64,000 bases of DNA. Origin: an uncultured Parabacteroides sp. (GTDB lineage: Bacteria; Bacteroidota; Bacteroidia; Bacteroidales; Tannerellaceae). Where the stretch lies: NCBI GenBank assembly GCA_949296075.1, contig CASFNG010000011.1, positions 1 to 64,000 on the forward strand, given 5' to 3'. Both the position numbers and the translations under genes were made by a program. The notes beneath the pieces were generated by a model. That model had not been told where the DNA came from and did no database searches. It worked only from the letters and a program-made list of their open reading frames with translations. Positions 1-10,100 of this stretch are shown here, piece by piece; position 1 is the first letter of the stretch; each line of letters begins with the position of its first letter.

Positions 1-98
1 GTCGCCGCCGGGTATCGCTACCCGCGCTGCCCCTCGACTTGCATGTGTTAAGCCTGTCGCTAGCGTTCATCCTGAGCCAGGATCAAACTCTTCGTTGT
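1..98 (-). rRNA. rrs: 16S rRNA gene, 5' end only
   Basis: Read on the minus strand, the first 98 bases carry the conserved start of bacterial 16S rRNA, including the universal 27F site AGAGTTTGATCCTGGCTCAG, followed by the GATGAACGCTAGCGACAGGC and ACATGCAAGTCGA blocks typical of Bacteroidales. The rest of the gene, and presumably the 23S and 5S genes, lie off the left edge. The mature 5' end is placed near 98 by analogy with other 16S genes, so it may be off by a few bases. Confidence 0.97.
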
Positions 99-233
99 TT
101 GAATTGTATTTTCTTTTATCCTTCGGCCCGGATTCCCTGTCTTTCTCAACGATTCCTGTGTCTCTTGACGGTATCAAATGGAATTCTTTCCTTCCATAAT
201 ACTTGTACTACTTCTCGTTGCGTTATGTAATTT

Positions 234-244
234 TCTCAAAGAAC
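234..244 (-). promoter_or_regulatory. boxA-like antitermination element in rRNA leader
   Basis: The rRNA leader on the minus strand contains GTTCTTTGAGA about 30 nt after the promoter -7 element. It resembles the boxA element (core CTTTGA/CTTTAA) that loads Nus factors on rRNA transcripts. The match is short; the call rests mainly on its position between rrn promoter and 16S gene. Confidence 0.4.
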
Positions 245-271
245 TTCGCTATCGTTTCTCGATTGCGGGTG

Positions 272-302
272 CAAAGGTACGCGCTTTTTCCTTACTTCCA
301 AA
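272..302 (-). promoter_or_regulatory. rRNA operon promoter (Bacteroidetes type)
   Basis: On the minus strand the -33 element TTTG (299-302) is followed after exactly 19 nt by the -7 element TACCTTTG (272-279). This matches the Bacteroidetes primary sigma consensus TTTG-N19-21-TAnnTTTG. It lies about 170 nt upstream of the 16S 5' end, which leaves room for the usual leader. Confidence 0.8.
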
Positions 303-609
303 TTTTTCACGGCATTTTTTCAAGGAATATTTTCAATATCTTCATAAAGCATTCAATATCAACACACATGAAACCGCAATTTTTTTGAAGAATTTCCGCC
401 TACACATTAGGCAACGATAGGCATCTCCGGGCACCCGCCTTGCGAACGTTGGCAAAAAACGTCTCCCCCCATCCTTTTCACCCTGATTATTTCTTACTTT
501 TGTTCCATTGAAGATCAAGGGGTATATCGCATAAGAGAACGAAGAAAACCCATGATCGCATATAGACCAATGTAGAACAGACTCACACCATTAAAAAAGT
601 TGTATGTAT
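303..609. other. Intergenic region between rrn promoter and GH97 gene
   Basis: No gene was found here; the short open frames have no coding features. A possible plus-strand -7 element, TACTTTTG, lies at 495-502, but no convincing TTG lies 19-21 nt upstream, so it is a weak promoter candidate for the GH97 gene. It would give a leader of about 100 nt. No terminator hairpin or tRNA is visible. Confidence 0.5.
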
Positions 610-2589
610 ATGAGAAAAAAAATCATGCTACTCGCGCTGGCTGTCGGATGGCTATGCGCACCAACCTTCGCCACGAAAACAGTACGGCTCACCTCGCCTA
701 ACGGAAAGCTCCGGTTCTCGGCGGAACTGACAGACAAGGGCCTCGCCTACGACATCGCGTTCGGCAAGCAAACGCTGATACAGGACTCTCCGCTAACCCT
801 CACCTTCGACAATGGAGCTTTCGGGGAGCATCTGAAGATAAGCAAGCCCACCTTCAAGACCATCGAGGAAGACTACGAGCTGCTGACCGGAAAGGCGAGA
901 CAGATCCACAGCCTCTCGAAGGAGGTCGTCATCCCCTTGGAGGAGACCGTCAAGCCCTTCCGGAAGATCCATCTCGTGGTACGGGCTTTCGACGATGGCA
1001 TAGCCTTCCGTTACGAGTTTCCCGAGCAGCCGGGATGGGATAAGTATATAATGTACGAGGAGGGAACCACCTTCCGCCTGCAAGGGAATCCTAACGTGAC
1101 CGCCCTCTGCCTGCCCAATTACCAAAGCTCGCACGAAGGACCCTACACCGTGGCCGATTACACGGCTCTCGCCGAGCGCCAGCTCATGGATATGCCCGCC
1201 ACCTTCGCCTTCCCCGAAGGCATCTTCTTGGCGATCACCGAGGCGGCCGTGCGCGACTATGCCGGGATGTATCTCTGGAAAGAGAACGGATGCCTACACG
1301 GGAAGCTATCACCCAAGATAGGGCAAGAGCGGATCAAGGTAGAGGCCTCGCTCCCGCACAGATCCCCTTGGCGAGTGCTGATGATCAGCGACCGGATAGG
1401 CGCGCTGATCGAGTCGAACCTGCTCACGAACCTGAACGAGCCTTGCCGCGTGGAGGATACTTCCTGGATCCGCCCGGGGAAAACGACCTTCCCTTGGTGG
1501 AACGGCAATGTCGTGCCAGACACGACCTTCCTGCCCGGCAACAACTTCATGACCCATAAGTACTATATCGACTTCGTGGCCGAGGCCGGACTGGACTATC
1601 ACTCCATCTACGGCAACGCCGAGCAAGCGTGGTACGACGAGGACGGGTTCGGATTCGGATCGCCCGGGCCCAAGGCGGACATCCTCAAGGTGATCCCGAG
1701 CCTCAATATGCAGGAGATCTGCGATTACGCGCGGAGCAAAGGGGTAAGGATCCATCTATGGACCAACTGGAAGCCACTATACGCCAAGATCGACGAGGCT
1801 TTCGCCCAGTTCGAGAAATGGGGCGTCGCCGGGATGATGATCGACTTCATGGACCGCGACGACCAAGAGATGATACGCATCCAGGAGGAATTTCTCGCCA
1901 AGGCTGCCAAACACCACCTTTTCGTGCAGTTCCACGGGGCTTGCAAGCCATCGGGACTGAACCGCACCTACCCCAACGAGTTTACCCGCGAGGGTACCCT
2001 CAATTACGAACATTGCAAATGGGACACCTCCACCAACGCCGACCACGACATCCACATGCCCTTCACCCGCCTGTTGGCCGGGGCTACGGATTACCACCTC
2101 GGCGGATTCCGCTCCCTGCCCCGCGACAAGTTCCACCCGCAAGAGCGCAATCCTTACGTGATGAGTACCCGCTGCCATATGCTGGCGATGTACGTGGTGC
2201 TGGAGAGCTACCTCGGCATGGTGTGCGACACGCCCGACGCTTATCGCGGACAACCCGGGTTCGAGTTCATACAGGCCGTCCCGACCACCTGGGACAAGAC
2301 GGTAGTCCCCTCCTGCTCGCTCAACGAATATGCCTGTATCGCCCGCCAAAAGGACGCCATCTGGTACGTAGGAGCGATCAACAACCACCAAGCCCGAACC
2401 ATCCGGCTTCAATTAGGCTTTCTCGACAAGGGGAAAAGCTACGAGGCCACCATCTATAAAGACGGGCCCGACACCGCCACCGACTCCAATCAGCTCGTGA
2501 AAGAGCGACGGATCGTCACCTCGGCGGACACGATCGAACTGCCTCTCGCTTCCGATGGCGGAGCCGCCTTACGAATCCGCCCGCTCTAA
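610..2589 (+). CDS. Secreted GH97 glycoside hydrolase, retaining (alpha-galactosidase-like) type
   Basis: This 659-residue protein has a signal peptide (MRKKIMLLALAVGWLCAPTFA) and the GH97 layout: N-terminal beta-sandwich (about 25-280), a TIM barrel (about 290-560) and a C-terminal beta domain. GH97 enzymes cleave alpha-glucosides by inversion (SusB) or alpha-galactosides by retention. The segment GMMIDFMDRDDQ places an aspartate at residue 412, where the retaining members have their nucleophile, so alpha-galactosidase-like chemistry is the better guess. The acid/base was not assigned. An ATG two codons upstream (604) is possible, but 610 gives the cleaner signal peptide. It is a single-gene unit with its own terminator, between the rRNA promoter and the sialoglycan operon; a functional link to that operon is only inferred. 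Confidence 0.88.
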   Translation: MRKKIMLLALAVGWLCAPTFATKTVRLTSPNGKLRFSAELTDKGLAYDIAFGKQTLIQDSPLTLTFDNGAFGEHLKISKPTFKTIEEDYELLTGKARQIHSLSKEVVIPLEETVKPFRKIHLVVRAFDDGIAFRYEFPEQPGWDKYIMYEEGTTFRLQGNPNVTALCLPNYQSSHEGPYTVADYTALAERQLMDMPATFAFPEGIFLAITEAAVRDYAGMYLWKENGCLHGKLSPKIGQERIKVEASLPHRSPWRVLMISDRIGALIESNLLTNLNEPCRVEDTSWIRPGKTTFPWWNGNVVPDTTFLPGNNFMTHKYYIDFVAEAGLDYHSIYGNAEQAWYDEDGFGFGSPGPKADILKVIPSLNMQEICDYARSKGVRIHLWTNWKPLYAKIDEAFAQFEKWGVAGMMIDFMDRDDQEMIRIQEEFLAKAAKHHLFVQFHGACKPSGLNRTYPNEFTREGTLNYEHCKWDTSTNADHDIHMPFTRLLAGATDYHLGGFRSLPRDKFHPQERNPYVMSTRCHMLAMYVVLESYLGMVCDTPDAYRGQPGFEFIQAVPTTWDKTVVPSCSLNEYACIARQKDAIWYVGAINNHQARTIRLQLGFLDKGKSYEATIYKDGPDTATDSNQLVKERRIVTSADTIELPLASDGGAALRIRPL

Positions 2590-2614
2590 GGAAAATCCTC
2601 GCCGATATTTTTCG

Positions 2615-2657
2615 AAAAAGTAGCCCAAGATCTCTTGAGAACTTGGGCTACTTTTTT
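2615..2657 (+). terminator. Rho-independent terminator after GH97 gene
   Basis: The left arm AAAAAGTAGCCCAAG (2615-2629) pairs perfectly with CTTGGGCTACTTTTT (2642-2656). A smaller inner hairpin TCTC/GAGA occupies the loop, and a T run follows. It separates the GH97 gene from the sialoglycan operon. The A and T tails would let it work in both directions. Confidence 0.85.
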
Positions 2658-2752
2658 ATTACAGATCCAGGCCAATGGATACGCCCCATCATGAAGAAAA
2701 GGATATAAGCCTTGAAAAACAATATTTCTGCTATACAACATACACGTTACAC

Positions 2753-2784
2753 TTGCGTAAAATTTATAAATATCCCTATATTTG
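2753..2784 (+). promoter_or_regulatory. Promoter of the sialoglycan operon
   Basis: TTG (2753-2755), a 21-nt spacer and TATATTTG (2777-2784) fit the Bacteroidetes promoter consensus. The predicted start of transcription is about 40 nt upstream of the GntR-family start codon. No other equally good promoter was noticed in the short gaps of the following nine genes. Confidence 0.7.
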
Positions 2785-2796
2785 TCTGACAAATAT
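2778..2796. promoter_or_regulatory. Palindromic operator for FadR-subfamily GntR regulator
   Basis: ATATTTGTC-T-GACAAATAT is a perfect 19-bp palindrome. Its core TTGTCTGACAA fits the FadR-subfamily operator pattern TNGTNNNACNA exactly. It covers most of the -7 element and runs into the predicted transcription start, so a bound regulator should block initiation. The gene immediately downstream encodes a GntR/FCD protein, which points to autorepression relieved by a pathway intermediate. Confidence 0.75.
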
Positions 2797-2830
2797 GATT
2801 ATTCACATTTATCCCGCATAAAGAGCAATT

Positions 2831-3553
2831 ATGGATACCTTAAAGATATATACACCCACTACGACAACCTTGGTCGACCAAGTAGAGGAAGCCCTCCTGA
2901 ACTATCTGAAGAACAAAAACTTAAAGATCGGGGATTCCATCCCGAACGAGACAGAGATCGCGAATGCCTTGGGTGTGGCGAGAAGCGTATTGCGCGAGGC
3001 GCTCAGCCGCCTGAAGATGCTCGGGATGATAGAGAGCCGCACACGCCGTGGGATGGTGCTGCGCGAGCCCTCCTTGCTGGAAGGGATGAAACGGGTCGTG
3101 GACCCGCGTATCCTGAGCGAGGATACCCTGTTCGACATCTTGGGCTTCCGCGTGGCGTTAGAGATCGGCATCTGCCATTCCATCTTCCGCAACATCACCC
3201 CGAAAGCGATCGAGGAGCTGGAGGAGATCGTGCAGCTGGAGGTCGTATTCGAGAACAACGAGTACGCCCCCTTCAGCGAGTTGTCTTTCCACTCCAAGCT
3301 GTACGAGATCACCGGGAACAAGACGATCATGGAATTCCAGAACATCATCCACCCGATCATGGTATTCGTGAAAGACAAATTCAAGGATCTATTGAGTCCG
3401 ATCAACATAGAGCTGAAGGAAAAGGGCCAGATCGTCACGCACAGGGATCTGCTGAACTACCTGAAGGCGGGTGACGAGCCGGGATTCCAGAAAGCGATCT
3501 CTCAACATTTCGCTTTGTACAGGCGATTATTAGATAACCGAAAGCAGATTTAA
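2831..3553 (+). CDS. GntR-family (FadR subfamily, FCD domain) regulator of the sialoglycan operon
   Basis: This 240-residue protein has an N-terminal winged helix-turn-helix (about 14-80) with the typical GntR segment PNETEIANALGVARSVLREA. An all-helical FCD ligand domain follows (about 95-230). The FCD histidines usually involved in metal and effector binding are visible in FHSKLYE, THRDLL and SQHFALY. It is the first gene of the operon, 39 bp before the transporter gene, behind a promoter overlapped by a FadR-type palindrome. By position it is the functional counterpart of NanR, with sialic acid or a derivative as probable inducer; that ligand is inferred. Repression rather than activation is suggested by the operator lying on the -7 element. 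Confidence 0.9.
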   Translation: MDTLKIYTPTTTTLVDQVEEALLNYLKNKNLKIGDSIPNETEIANALGVARSVLREALSRLKMLGMIESRTRRGMVLREPSLLEGMKRVVDPRILSEDTLFDILGFRVALEIGICHSIFRNITPKAIEELEEIVQLEVVFENNEYAPFSELSFHSKLYEITGNKTIMEFQNIIHPIMVFVKDKFKDLLSPINIELKEKGQIVTHRDLLNYLKAGDEPGFQKAISQHFALYRRLLDNRKQI

Positions 3554-3592
3554 ACATAAAAAAGAAGATACAAACGACTAATCCGTTAACTT

Positions 3593-6148
3593 ATGTCTAA
3601 TGCATTCAGGAATGGGATAATCGCGCTGCTCGTGCTGCTGAATTTATCCTATGTAAAAGGGTCTCCGGCTCCAGACACTACCGAGGAACCGGGCAAAGAG
3701 AGAATAGAGTGGGACAATTCCCTTACCCTCCCGGGTGAAGGGCAAGCGTCGATCGGGGTGGCAGGCGCCTTCTCCGGATTCATCGGCGATTACCTCATCG
3801 TGGCGGGCGGGGCCAACTTCCCCGGCCAGAAGCCTTGGGAAGGTGGAACGAAAGTATGGCATGACGCGATATACCGGATCAATCCGTCCCGGCAAGGGAC
3901 GGATTGGGTCACCGAGGGGACCCGGCTGCCCCATCCGTTAGCGTACGGGTGCTCTATCGAGTTATCCTCCGGGATCTTATGTATCGGGGGATGCGATTCG
4001 GCACGCTGCTACACGGAGGTATTCCAATTATGCCTCGAAGGGGATCGGGTCACGATCGACACGGATTGGCCTGAGCTGCCTGTCCCCTTGGCGAACGCGA
4101 CCGCCTCGCGGATCGGTGACAAGATCTATGTGGCCGGTGGGCAAGAGCGCATGGATCGCCAAGAGGCGACCAACCATTTCCTCGTATTAGACCTCACGAA
4201 CCGGAAGGCGGGCTGGAAAGCGCTCCAACCTTGGCCGGGGAAGGCCCGCGGATACGCCGTCAGCGCCGCCCAAAGCGATGGGTTCGACAACTGTTTCTAC
4301 CTGTTCAGCGGCCGCGACTACAAGGCGGACGGATCGGTGGAAGTACTTACCGATGGCTACTCTTACAACCCCCGGCTCAACCAATGGAAGAAGCTCGCAG
4401 GGACGTTCCCTGTCATGGCGGGAAATGCGCTGCCTACCGGGGCGAACCATATCCTGCTTCTGGGAGGGGTTCCCGAGATGTTGCCGGGCTCTGACGAGCA
4501 TCCGGGCTTCGACCGGACCATACGTCTTTACCATACGATCACGAACACGCTGATCGAGAAGGATACGGCTCCCTATCCCCTCGCGGTGACTACCTCGATA
4601 GCCCATAAGGGTAATGCCTTTTATATCGCCAGCGGGGAGGTAAAACCGGGGATCCGCACACCGCATATCACCCGGGGAGAGATTGTCACCTTCGAGAAGG
4701 GATTAGGTTTCCTCAACACGGTGGTCATCATCCTCTACTTCCTCTCGTTGGCGTGGATGGGATGGTATTTCTCGAAAAAGCAGAAAAATACGGATGACTA
4801 TTTCAAGGGAGGCGGCCGATTGCCTTGGTGGGCTGTCGGGCTCAGTATCTTCGGGACGAGCCTGAGCGCCATCACCTTCATGTCGATCCCGGCGAAAGCG
4901 TACGCTACCGACTGGAGCTATATGCTCATGAACGCGGGGATCCTGATGGTGGTGCCGATCATCCTCTATCTCTTTATCCCGTTCTATCGCAAGTTGGACG
5001 TGACGACCGCCTACGAATATTTGGAGAAACGGTTCAACCTGCTCATCCGCGAGATTTGCAGCTTGGCCTTTATCCTATTCCAGATCGGCCGGATGGGGAT
5101 TGTCTTGTACCTGCCGGCCATCGCGCTCAACGTGGTCACCGGGTTCGACATCCTGCTCTGCATCGGTCTGATGGGTGTACTGAGCCTGGTCTATACCATG
5201 ATGGGAGGTATCGAGGCCGTGGTCTGGACCGACGCCTTGCAAGTGGTCGTCTTATTGGGAGGCGCGCTCTTGGTACTCGTGTACGCTATCGTTGACATTC
5301 CCGACGGGCTGGGTGGCGTCATGCAAGGAGCGATCGCGGAGCATAAGTTCGACCTTGGGAGCGTCGACTTCGACCTGCGGCAATCCACGCTCTGGACGGT
5401 CTTGATCGCGACCTTCTTCACGAACCTGACCACTTATGGTACCGACCAGACAATGGTGCAGCGCTACATGACAACGGAGACGGAGGCGCAAGCCAAGAAA
5501 AGCGTACTGACCAACGCTGTCCTGACAATTCCGGCCACCTTGATTTTCTTCTTTATAGGGACTGTATTGTATATCTACTACAAGACGCATCCGGCGGAAC
5601 TGAGCATGACGATCAGCGATGGCGACGCGATCCTGCCGTGGTATATCTACACGGAGCTTCCGGCGGGTATCACGGGCTTGCTGATCTCCGGCATTTTCGC
5701 CGCGGCGATGTCTACGTTGAGCAGTAGCATGAACTCGGCGGCTACCGCCTACGTGGTGGACATTCACAACAAGTTAGTCCGAAAAGATGGGGCGAGCGGA
5801 CTGAACACCGCCAAGATAGCGACCTTGGTGCTGGGCGTTGTCGGTATCGCTTTCGCCTACATGATGGCTACCTGGGACGTTAAGTCTCTTTGGGACGAGT
5901 TCAACAAGATACTTGGGCTCGTGCTTGGCAGCCTCGGCGGACTGTTCACGTTGGGTATGTTCACAAAACGGGCTAACGCGGGCGGGGCGTTGTGCGGTAT
6001 CGTGGGAAGCGTGATCGTGCAGTTGCTCGTCATCCGCTACCAGTCGGTCCACCTGTTGCTCTATACGACGACGGGATTCATCTCCTGCTTCGTCATCGGC
6101 TACGTGACGAGCTGGTTCTTCCCGAGCTCTAACGCGGAAAAGAAATGA
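3593..6148 (+). CDS. Sialic acid mutarotase (kelch) fused to SSS-family Na+ symporter
   Basis: This 851-residue fusion joins two steps. After a signal sequence (about 1-23), residues 35-370 form a kelch beta-propeller of the cyclically permuted mutarotase (NanM/YjhT-like) family, with repeats such as DYLIVAGGANF and DKIYVAGGQE. From about 377 to the end is a sodium:solute symporter of the SSS family with many membrane helices; AAAMSTLSSSMNSAAT carries the small and hydroxyl residues of the Na2 site. Known sialic acid mutarotases speed conversion of the released alpha anomer to beta, and SSS members such as SiaT import sialic acid. SSS proteins have an outside N-terminus, so the propeller should sit in the periplasm at the transporter mouth. 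It lies 37 bp before the lyase gene. Substrate is inferred from context and family. Confidence 0.88.
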   Translation: MSNAFRNGIIALLVLLNLSYVKGSPAPDTTEEPGKERIEWDNSLTLPGEGQASIGVAGAFSGFIGDYLIVAGGANFPGQKPWEGGTKVWHDAIYRINPSRQGTDWVTEGTRLPHPLAYGCSIELSSGILCIGGCDSARCYTEVFQLCLEGDRVTIDTDWPELPVPLANATASRIGDKIYVAGGQERMDRQEATNHFLVLDLTNRKAGWKALQPWPGKARGYAVSAAQSDGFDNCFYLFSGRDYKADGSVEVLTDGYSYNPRLNQWKKLAGTFPVMAGNALPTGANHILLLGGVPEMLPGSDEHPGFDRTIRLYHTITNTLIEKDTAPYPLAVTTSIAHKGNAFYIASGEVKPGIRTPHITRGEIVTFEKGLGFLNTVVIILYFLSLAWMGWYFSKKQKNTDDYFKGGGRLPWWAVGLSIFGTSLSAITFMSIPAKAYATDWSYMLMNAGILMVVPIILYLFIPFYRKLDVTTAYEYLEKRFNLLIREICSLAFILFQIGRMGIVLYLPAIALNVVTGFDILLCIGLMGVLSLVYTMMGGIEAVVWTDALQVVVLLGGALLVLVYAIVDIPDGLGGVMQGAIAEHKFDLGSVDFDLRQSTLWTVLIATFFTNLTTYGTDQTMVQRYMTTETEAQAKKSVLTNAVLTIPATLIFFFIGTVLYIYYKTHPAELSMTISDGDAILPWYIYTELPAGITGLLISGIFAAAMSTLSSSMNSAATAYVVDIHNKLVRKDGASGLNTAKIATLVLGVVGIAFAYMMATWDVKSLWDEFNKILGLVLGSLGGLFTLGMFTKRANAGGALCGIVGSVIVQLLVIRYQSVHLLLYTTTGFISCFVIGYVTSWFFPSSNAEKK

Positions 6149-6185
6149 ACATACTAACATTCACTCTTTAATAACATAAATAAAC

Positions 6186-7094
6186 ATGAAAAACTATCAA
6201 CGATTGAAAGGGATGGTGGCCGCGGCTTTCACGCCGATGACCCCTGACGGGAACCTGAATCTTCCTGCGATCGATGCCTACGCGGAACGGACCGCCGCCT
6301 CCAAGATGGCGGGGATCTTCGTCTGCGGTACGACTGGGGAGTCTCTTTCCTTGACGACCCAAGAGCGGAAAGACGTGCTCGAACGCTGGATCAAGGCCGC
6401 CGACAAGCGATTCAAGGTAATCGCCCATGTAGGCAGCAACTCCTTGATGGAGGCGATCGAGCTGGCACGTCACGCCGCCGAGCAAGGCGCTGACGCGATC
6501 GCGGCGATGGCTCCGGGCTTCTTCAAGCCGGGAAGCGTGAAAGAGCTGATCGATTTCTTCGCGCCAATCGCTCACGCGGCCGAGGATTTGCCGTTCTACT
6601 ACTACAACATGCCGTCCATGACCGGCGTATCGCTCTCCGTAGCGGAGTTCCTCCACGAGGGGAAAAAGGTGATGCCCAACTTGGTCGGGTGTAAGTTCAC
6701 GCACAACAACCTGATGGAGATGGGCGAGTGCCTCGCGTTGGACAACGGAGCGTTCGAGATCCTGCACGGATACGACGAGATCCTGATCACCGGGCTATCG
6801 TTCGGGGCGACCGCCGGCGTAGGAAGCACCTATAATTATTTGCCCGAGGTTTATCGGGGTATCTTCGAAGCCATGGAAAAAGGAGAGCTGGAAAAAGCCC
6901 GGGAACTCCAAATGAAATCCATTGAAGTCGTAAAAATAATCATCAAATATGGAGGAGGTGTACGAGGAGGAAAAGCTATCATGAACTTGATCGGAATCGA
7001 TTGCGGCCCATGCCGGTTGCCGATTTCACCCGTAAGTAACGAAGAATATGAACGACTAAGGAAAGATCTGCTGGAGATCGGTTTCTCTTTCTAA
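6186..7094 (+). CDS. nanA: N-acetylneuraminate lyase (class I aldolase)
   Basis: This 302-residue member of the DHDPS/NAL family splits N-acetylneuraminate into ManNAc and pyruvate through a Schiff base. Visible family features are GTTGES (48-53, carboxylate binding), the tyrosine in YYYNMPSMTG (Tyr140) and the Schiff-base lysine in GCKFTH (Lys170). The stretch after the tyrosine resembles that of NAL enzymes more than DHDPS. There is no signal peptide, so it is cytoplasmic, and it follows the inner-membrane transporter. No ManNAc epimerase or kinase gene is present in the operon, so the next step must be encoded elsewhere. Lysine or peptidoglycan synthesis as the role is unlikely given the context. 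Confidence 0.87.
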   Translation: MKNYQRLKGMVAAAFTPMTPDGNLNLPAIDAYAERTAASKMAGIFVCGTTGESLSLTTQERKDVLERWIKAADKRFKVIAHVGSNSLMEAIELARHAAEQGADAIAAMAPGFFKPGSVKELIDFFAPIAHAAEDLPFYYYNMPSMTGVSLSVAEFLHEGKKVMPNLVGCKFTHNNLMEMGECLALDNGAFEILHGYDEILITGLSFGATAGVGSTYNYLPEVYRGIFEAMEKGELEKARELQMKSIEVVKIIIKYGGGVRGGKAIMNLIGIDCGPCRLPISPVSNEEYERLRKDLLEIGFSF

Positions 7095-7160
7095 GCATAC
7101 AAAGACGAAAACTTTTACTGATTTATGGAATGATTACCTTAAATTTTAATCCACATCATC

Positions 7161-10100
7161 ATGAATAAATTAATCTATTTATGCCTGTTATTCACGATCT
7201 TGCTAACCCCTACCACTTTGTTGGCCCAACAGATGAATATATCAGGTACAGTTGTTGACAATACCGGGCTAAGTATGCCTGGTGTTTCGGTGGCGGTTAA
7301 AGGACAGACCATCGGAACAATTACCGACCTGGATGGAAAATATACCATCGACGTAGACAAAGGGACCACCTTGGTCTTTTCTTTCATTGGATTCAAGACC
7401 CAAGAGGTCACCATTGGTAACGAATCGATCATCAACCTGATCATGGAGCCTTCCACCGTCGGTCTGGACGAGGTAGTGGTAGTCGGGTACGGTACGCAGT
7501 CGAAGCGGACAATTACCTCGGCGATTACCTCCGTTGACGGCGACGTGCTGAAGAACGTTCCCGTGAGCACCATCGGAGAAGGTCTGAAGGGTAAGATCTC
7601 CGGAGCTCGCCTGTACTCCAACAACAACACGCCAGGCGCCGACGTCACCATCCGTATCCGTGGTGGTTCCTCTATCAACAAGAGCAACGATCCGTTGATC
7701 TTGGTAGATGGTATCGAGCGTACGTTCTCGGGCATCAACCCGAACGACATCGAGTCCATCGAGGTATTGAAGGATGCTGCCTCCACCGCCATCTACGGTT
7801 CGCGTGCATCCAACGGTGTTGTGCTCATCACCACCAAGAAGGGTTCGATGAACGCGAAACCGAGAATCACTTTCGAGGCAGGTGTGGCCCTGCAACAACC
7901 AGAGACGCTGTACGACTTCATGAGCGCGGAGGACTACATCAACACCGTCCGCCCGGCCGTGGCCCAAGGACCTCATCCCGAATATAACTATATGGATGGT
8001 TATTCCGCCAGCTCGGGTAACTCCGCGACCTCCATCTATTCGACCCGTTATCTGCAAGAGGGCGAGAGTGTGCCGGCCGGCTATAAGTCGATGCCCGACC
8101 CGCTGGATCCCACGAAGACCTTGATCTTCCAGGATAACAACTTCCAGGACGAGATTTACAAGAATGCCTTGTGGCAGAACTACTATGTAGGTGTTGACGG
8201 CGGTAACGAGACGGTTCGTTACAGTGCCAGCGCCGGTTATACGGACGATGGCGGTGTAGCTCTCGCCACCGACTATTCTCGTTTGAGCTTACGCAATAAC
8301 TTGGATATTAACATCACCGACAAGTTGCAATTTGCGATGGGTTTCGACTATTCGGTAACCAACTCGTCTGAGTACGAGAACCAGATGAACATCATCTCCA
8401 GAGGTTTGGCTACGCCGGCTACCCAGAAGAAGTATAATGCTGACGGAACCCCGACCCCGGGTTACAACGCTACCTCGCCCAACCCGCTGTGGTACGAGTA
8501 CTACAACGACCAAAGCAAGGAGGAGAAGCAGCTCTCCGCTTTCGGTAAATTGACTTACCGCATCATCGACGGGCTGAAGGTTGATTTGCAAATGTCAACT
8601 TACGACCGCCATTATCGCGACGATGCCTTCGAGAAAGCGAACGAGTTCAACAGCCTCCGCGAGACTACCGCTGAGTACTATGAGCTGAAGCGTAACAAAT
8701 TGGAGGCTTACGCTACCTACAACAAGACTATCAAGGATCACTCCTTCTCCGTGATGGCCGGTTACTCTTACCAAAAGGAGAAGATCGGGAAAATGGAAGC
8801 TACCGTTACGGGAGCCAGCACCGATAAAGTACCGACCTTGACCGCCGGTCCTAACAAGTCTGACGCTACCAGCTCGTACACGACCGACGTGACGATCGGT
8901 TATTTCGGCCGTCTGTCGTACGACTTCCAGAAGAAGTACCTTTTCACCGCTACCTTCCGCCAAGATGGTTCCTCTCGGTTCGCATCGGGCAACCAATGGG
9001 GATTCTTCCCGGGCGCTTCCGTCGGTTGGGTGATGTCAGAGGAGCCTTTCATGGACAATGCCAAGTTCATCGACAACTTGAAATGGCGTGTCAGCTACGG
9101 ACAGACCGGTAACAACGACATCGGCCTGTACGACGCGTACGGACGTTACACGACCGACGCCCGTTACAACGGGGTTGCGGGTATCAAGCCTTCAGTGATG
9201 CCGAACACGAGCCTGACTTGGGAGACCTCCACGCAGCTGGATGCCGGTTTCGACCTCTCCGTATTGAACAACCGCTTGAGCGTATCGGCGGACTACTTCG
9301 ACAAACGCACGAAAAACCTGTTGTTTGACAAGGAATTGCCTAACACATCCGGATTCTCGGAAGTACAAAGTAACGTGGGTAAGGTGAAGTTCTACGGTTT
9401 CGACATCGAGATCAACTCGACGAACATCGAGACGAAAGACTTCCTCTGGACCTCTAAGTTGACATGGAGCTTCGTGAAGAACAAGGTATTGGAACTGCCG
9501 GATAACGGACGCGACCGCAACCGTATCGGTGGTATCACGCTGGCCGACGGAACCGCTTTCGGTGGTACCGCTGAGGGCGAGCCGCTGTATCGCTACTACG
9601 GATATGTAGTGGACTACATCATCGAGACGCAAGAGCAGGCCGACAACGCGATGTACGATAGCCAGTCGAACGGTTACCGCGCTTCCGACGGCCAGTCTAT
9701 CGCCGGACGTAAGGACATCGGTGACTACGAGTGGAAGAACCGCGAGGGTAGCTTGACCCGCGACGGCAAGGACTACATCGACAGCCAGGACCAATTCCTC
9801 CTCGGCTACACGGTACCTCACTCCACGGGTGGTTTGACCAACACGTTCACCTACAAGAACTTCACGTTTAACATCTTCTTGGATTGGGCATTGGGGCACT
9901 CCATCAACCAGAACTCCGAGATGCGTTACTTCATGAATACTTTCGCCAACAACTACACGTTGATCAACGACGTGAAGAAATGTTGGACGAAACCGGGCGA
10001 CGACACCAAGTACGCTCGCTTCACGGCGAACGACCCGGACGACGGAAACAAGAACTTCAGCCGTACGTCGAACATCTTCAACTACAAGGGCGATTACCTC

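Noticed and set aside
604-609. Upstream start of the GH97 gene, two codons before 610
   Set aside because: The shorter start gives a standard signal peptide directly after ATG. The difference is only two residues and cannot be decided from sequence.
7269-8057. Open frames on the minus strand inside the first susC gene
   Set aside because: They are antisense to a SusC gene with full domain order and show no family resemblance.
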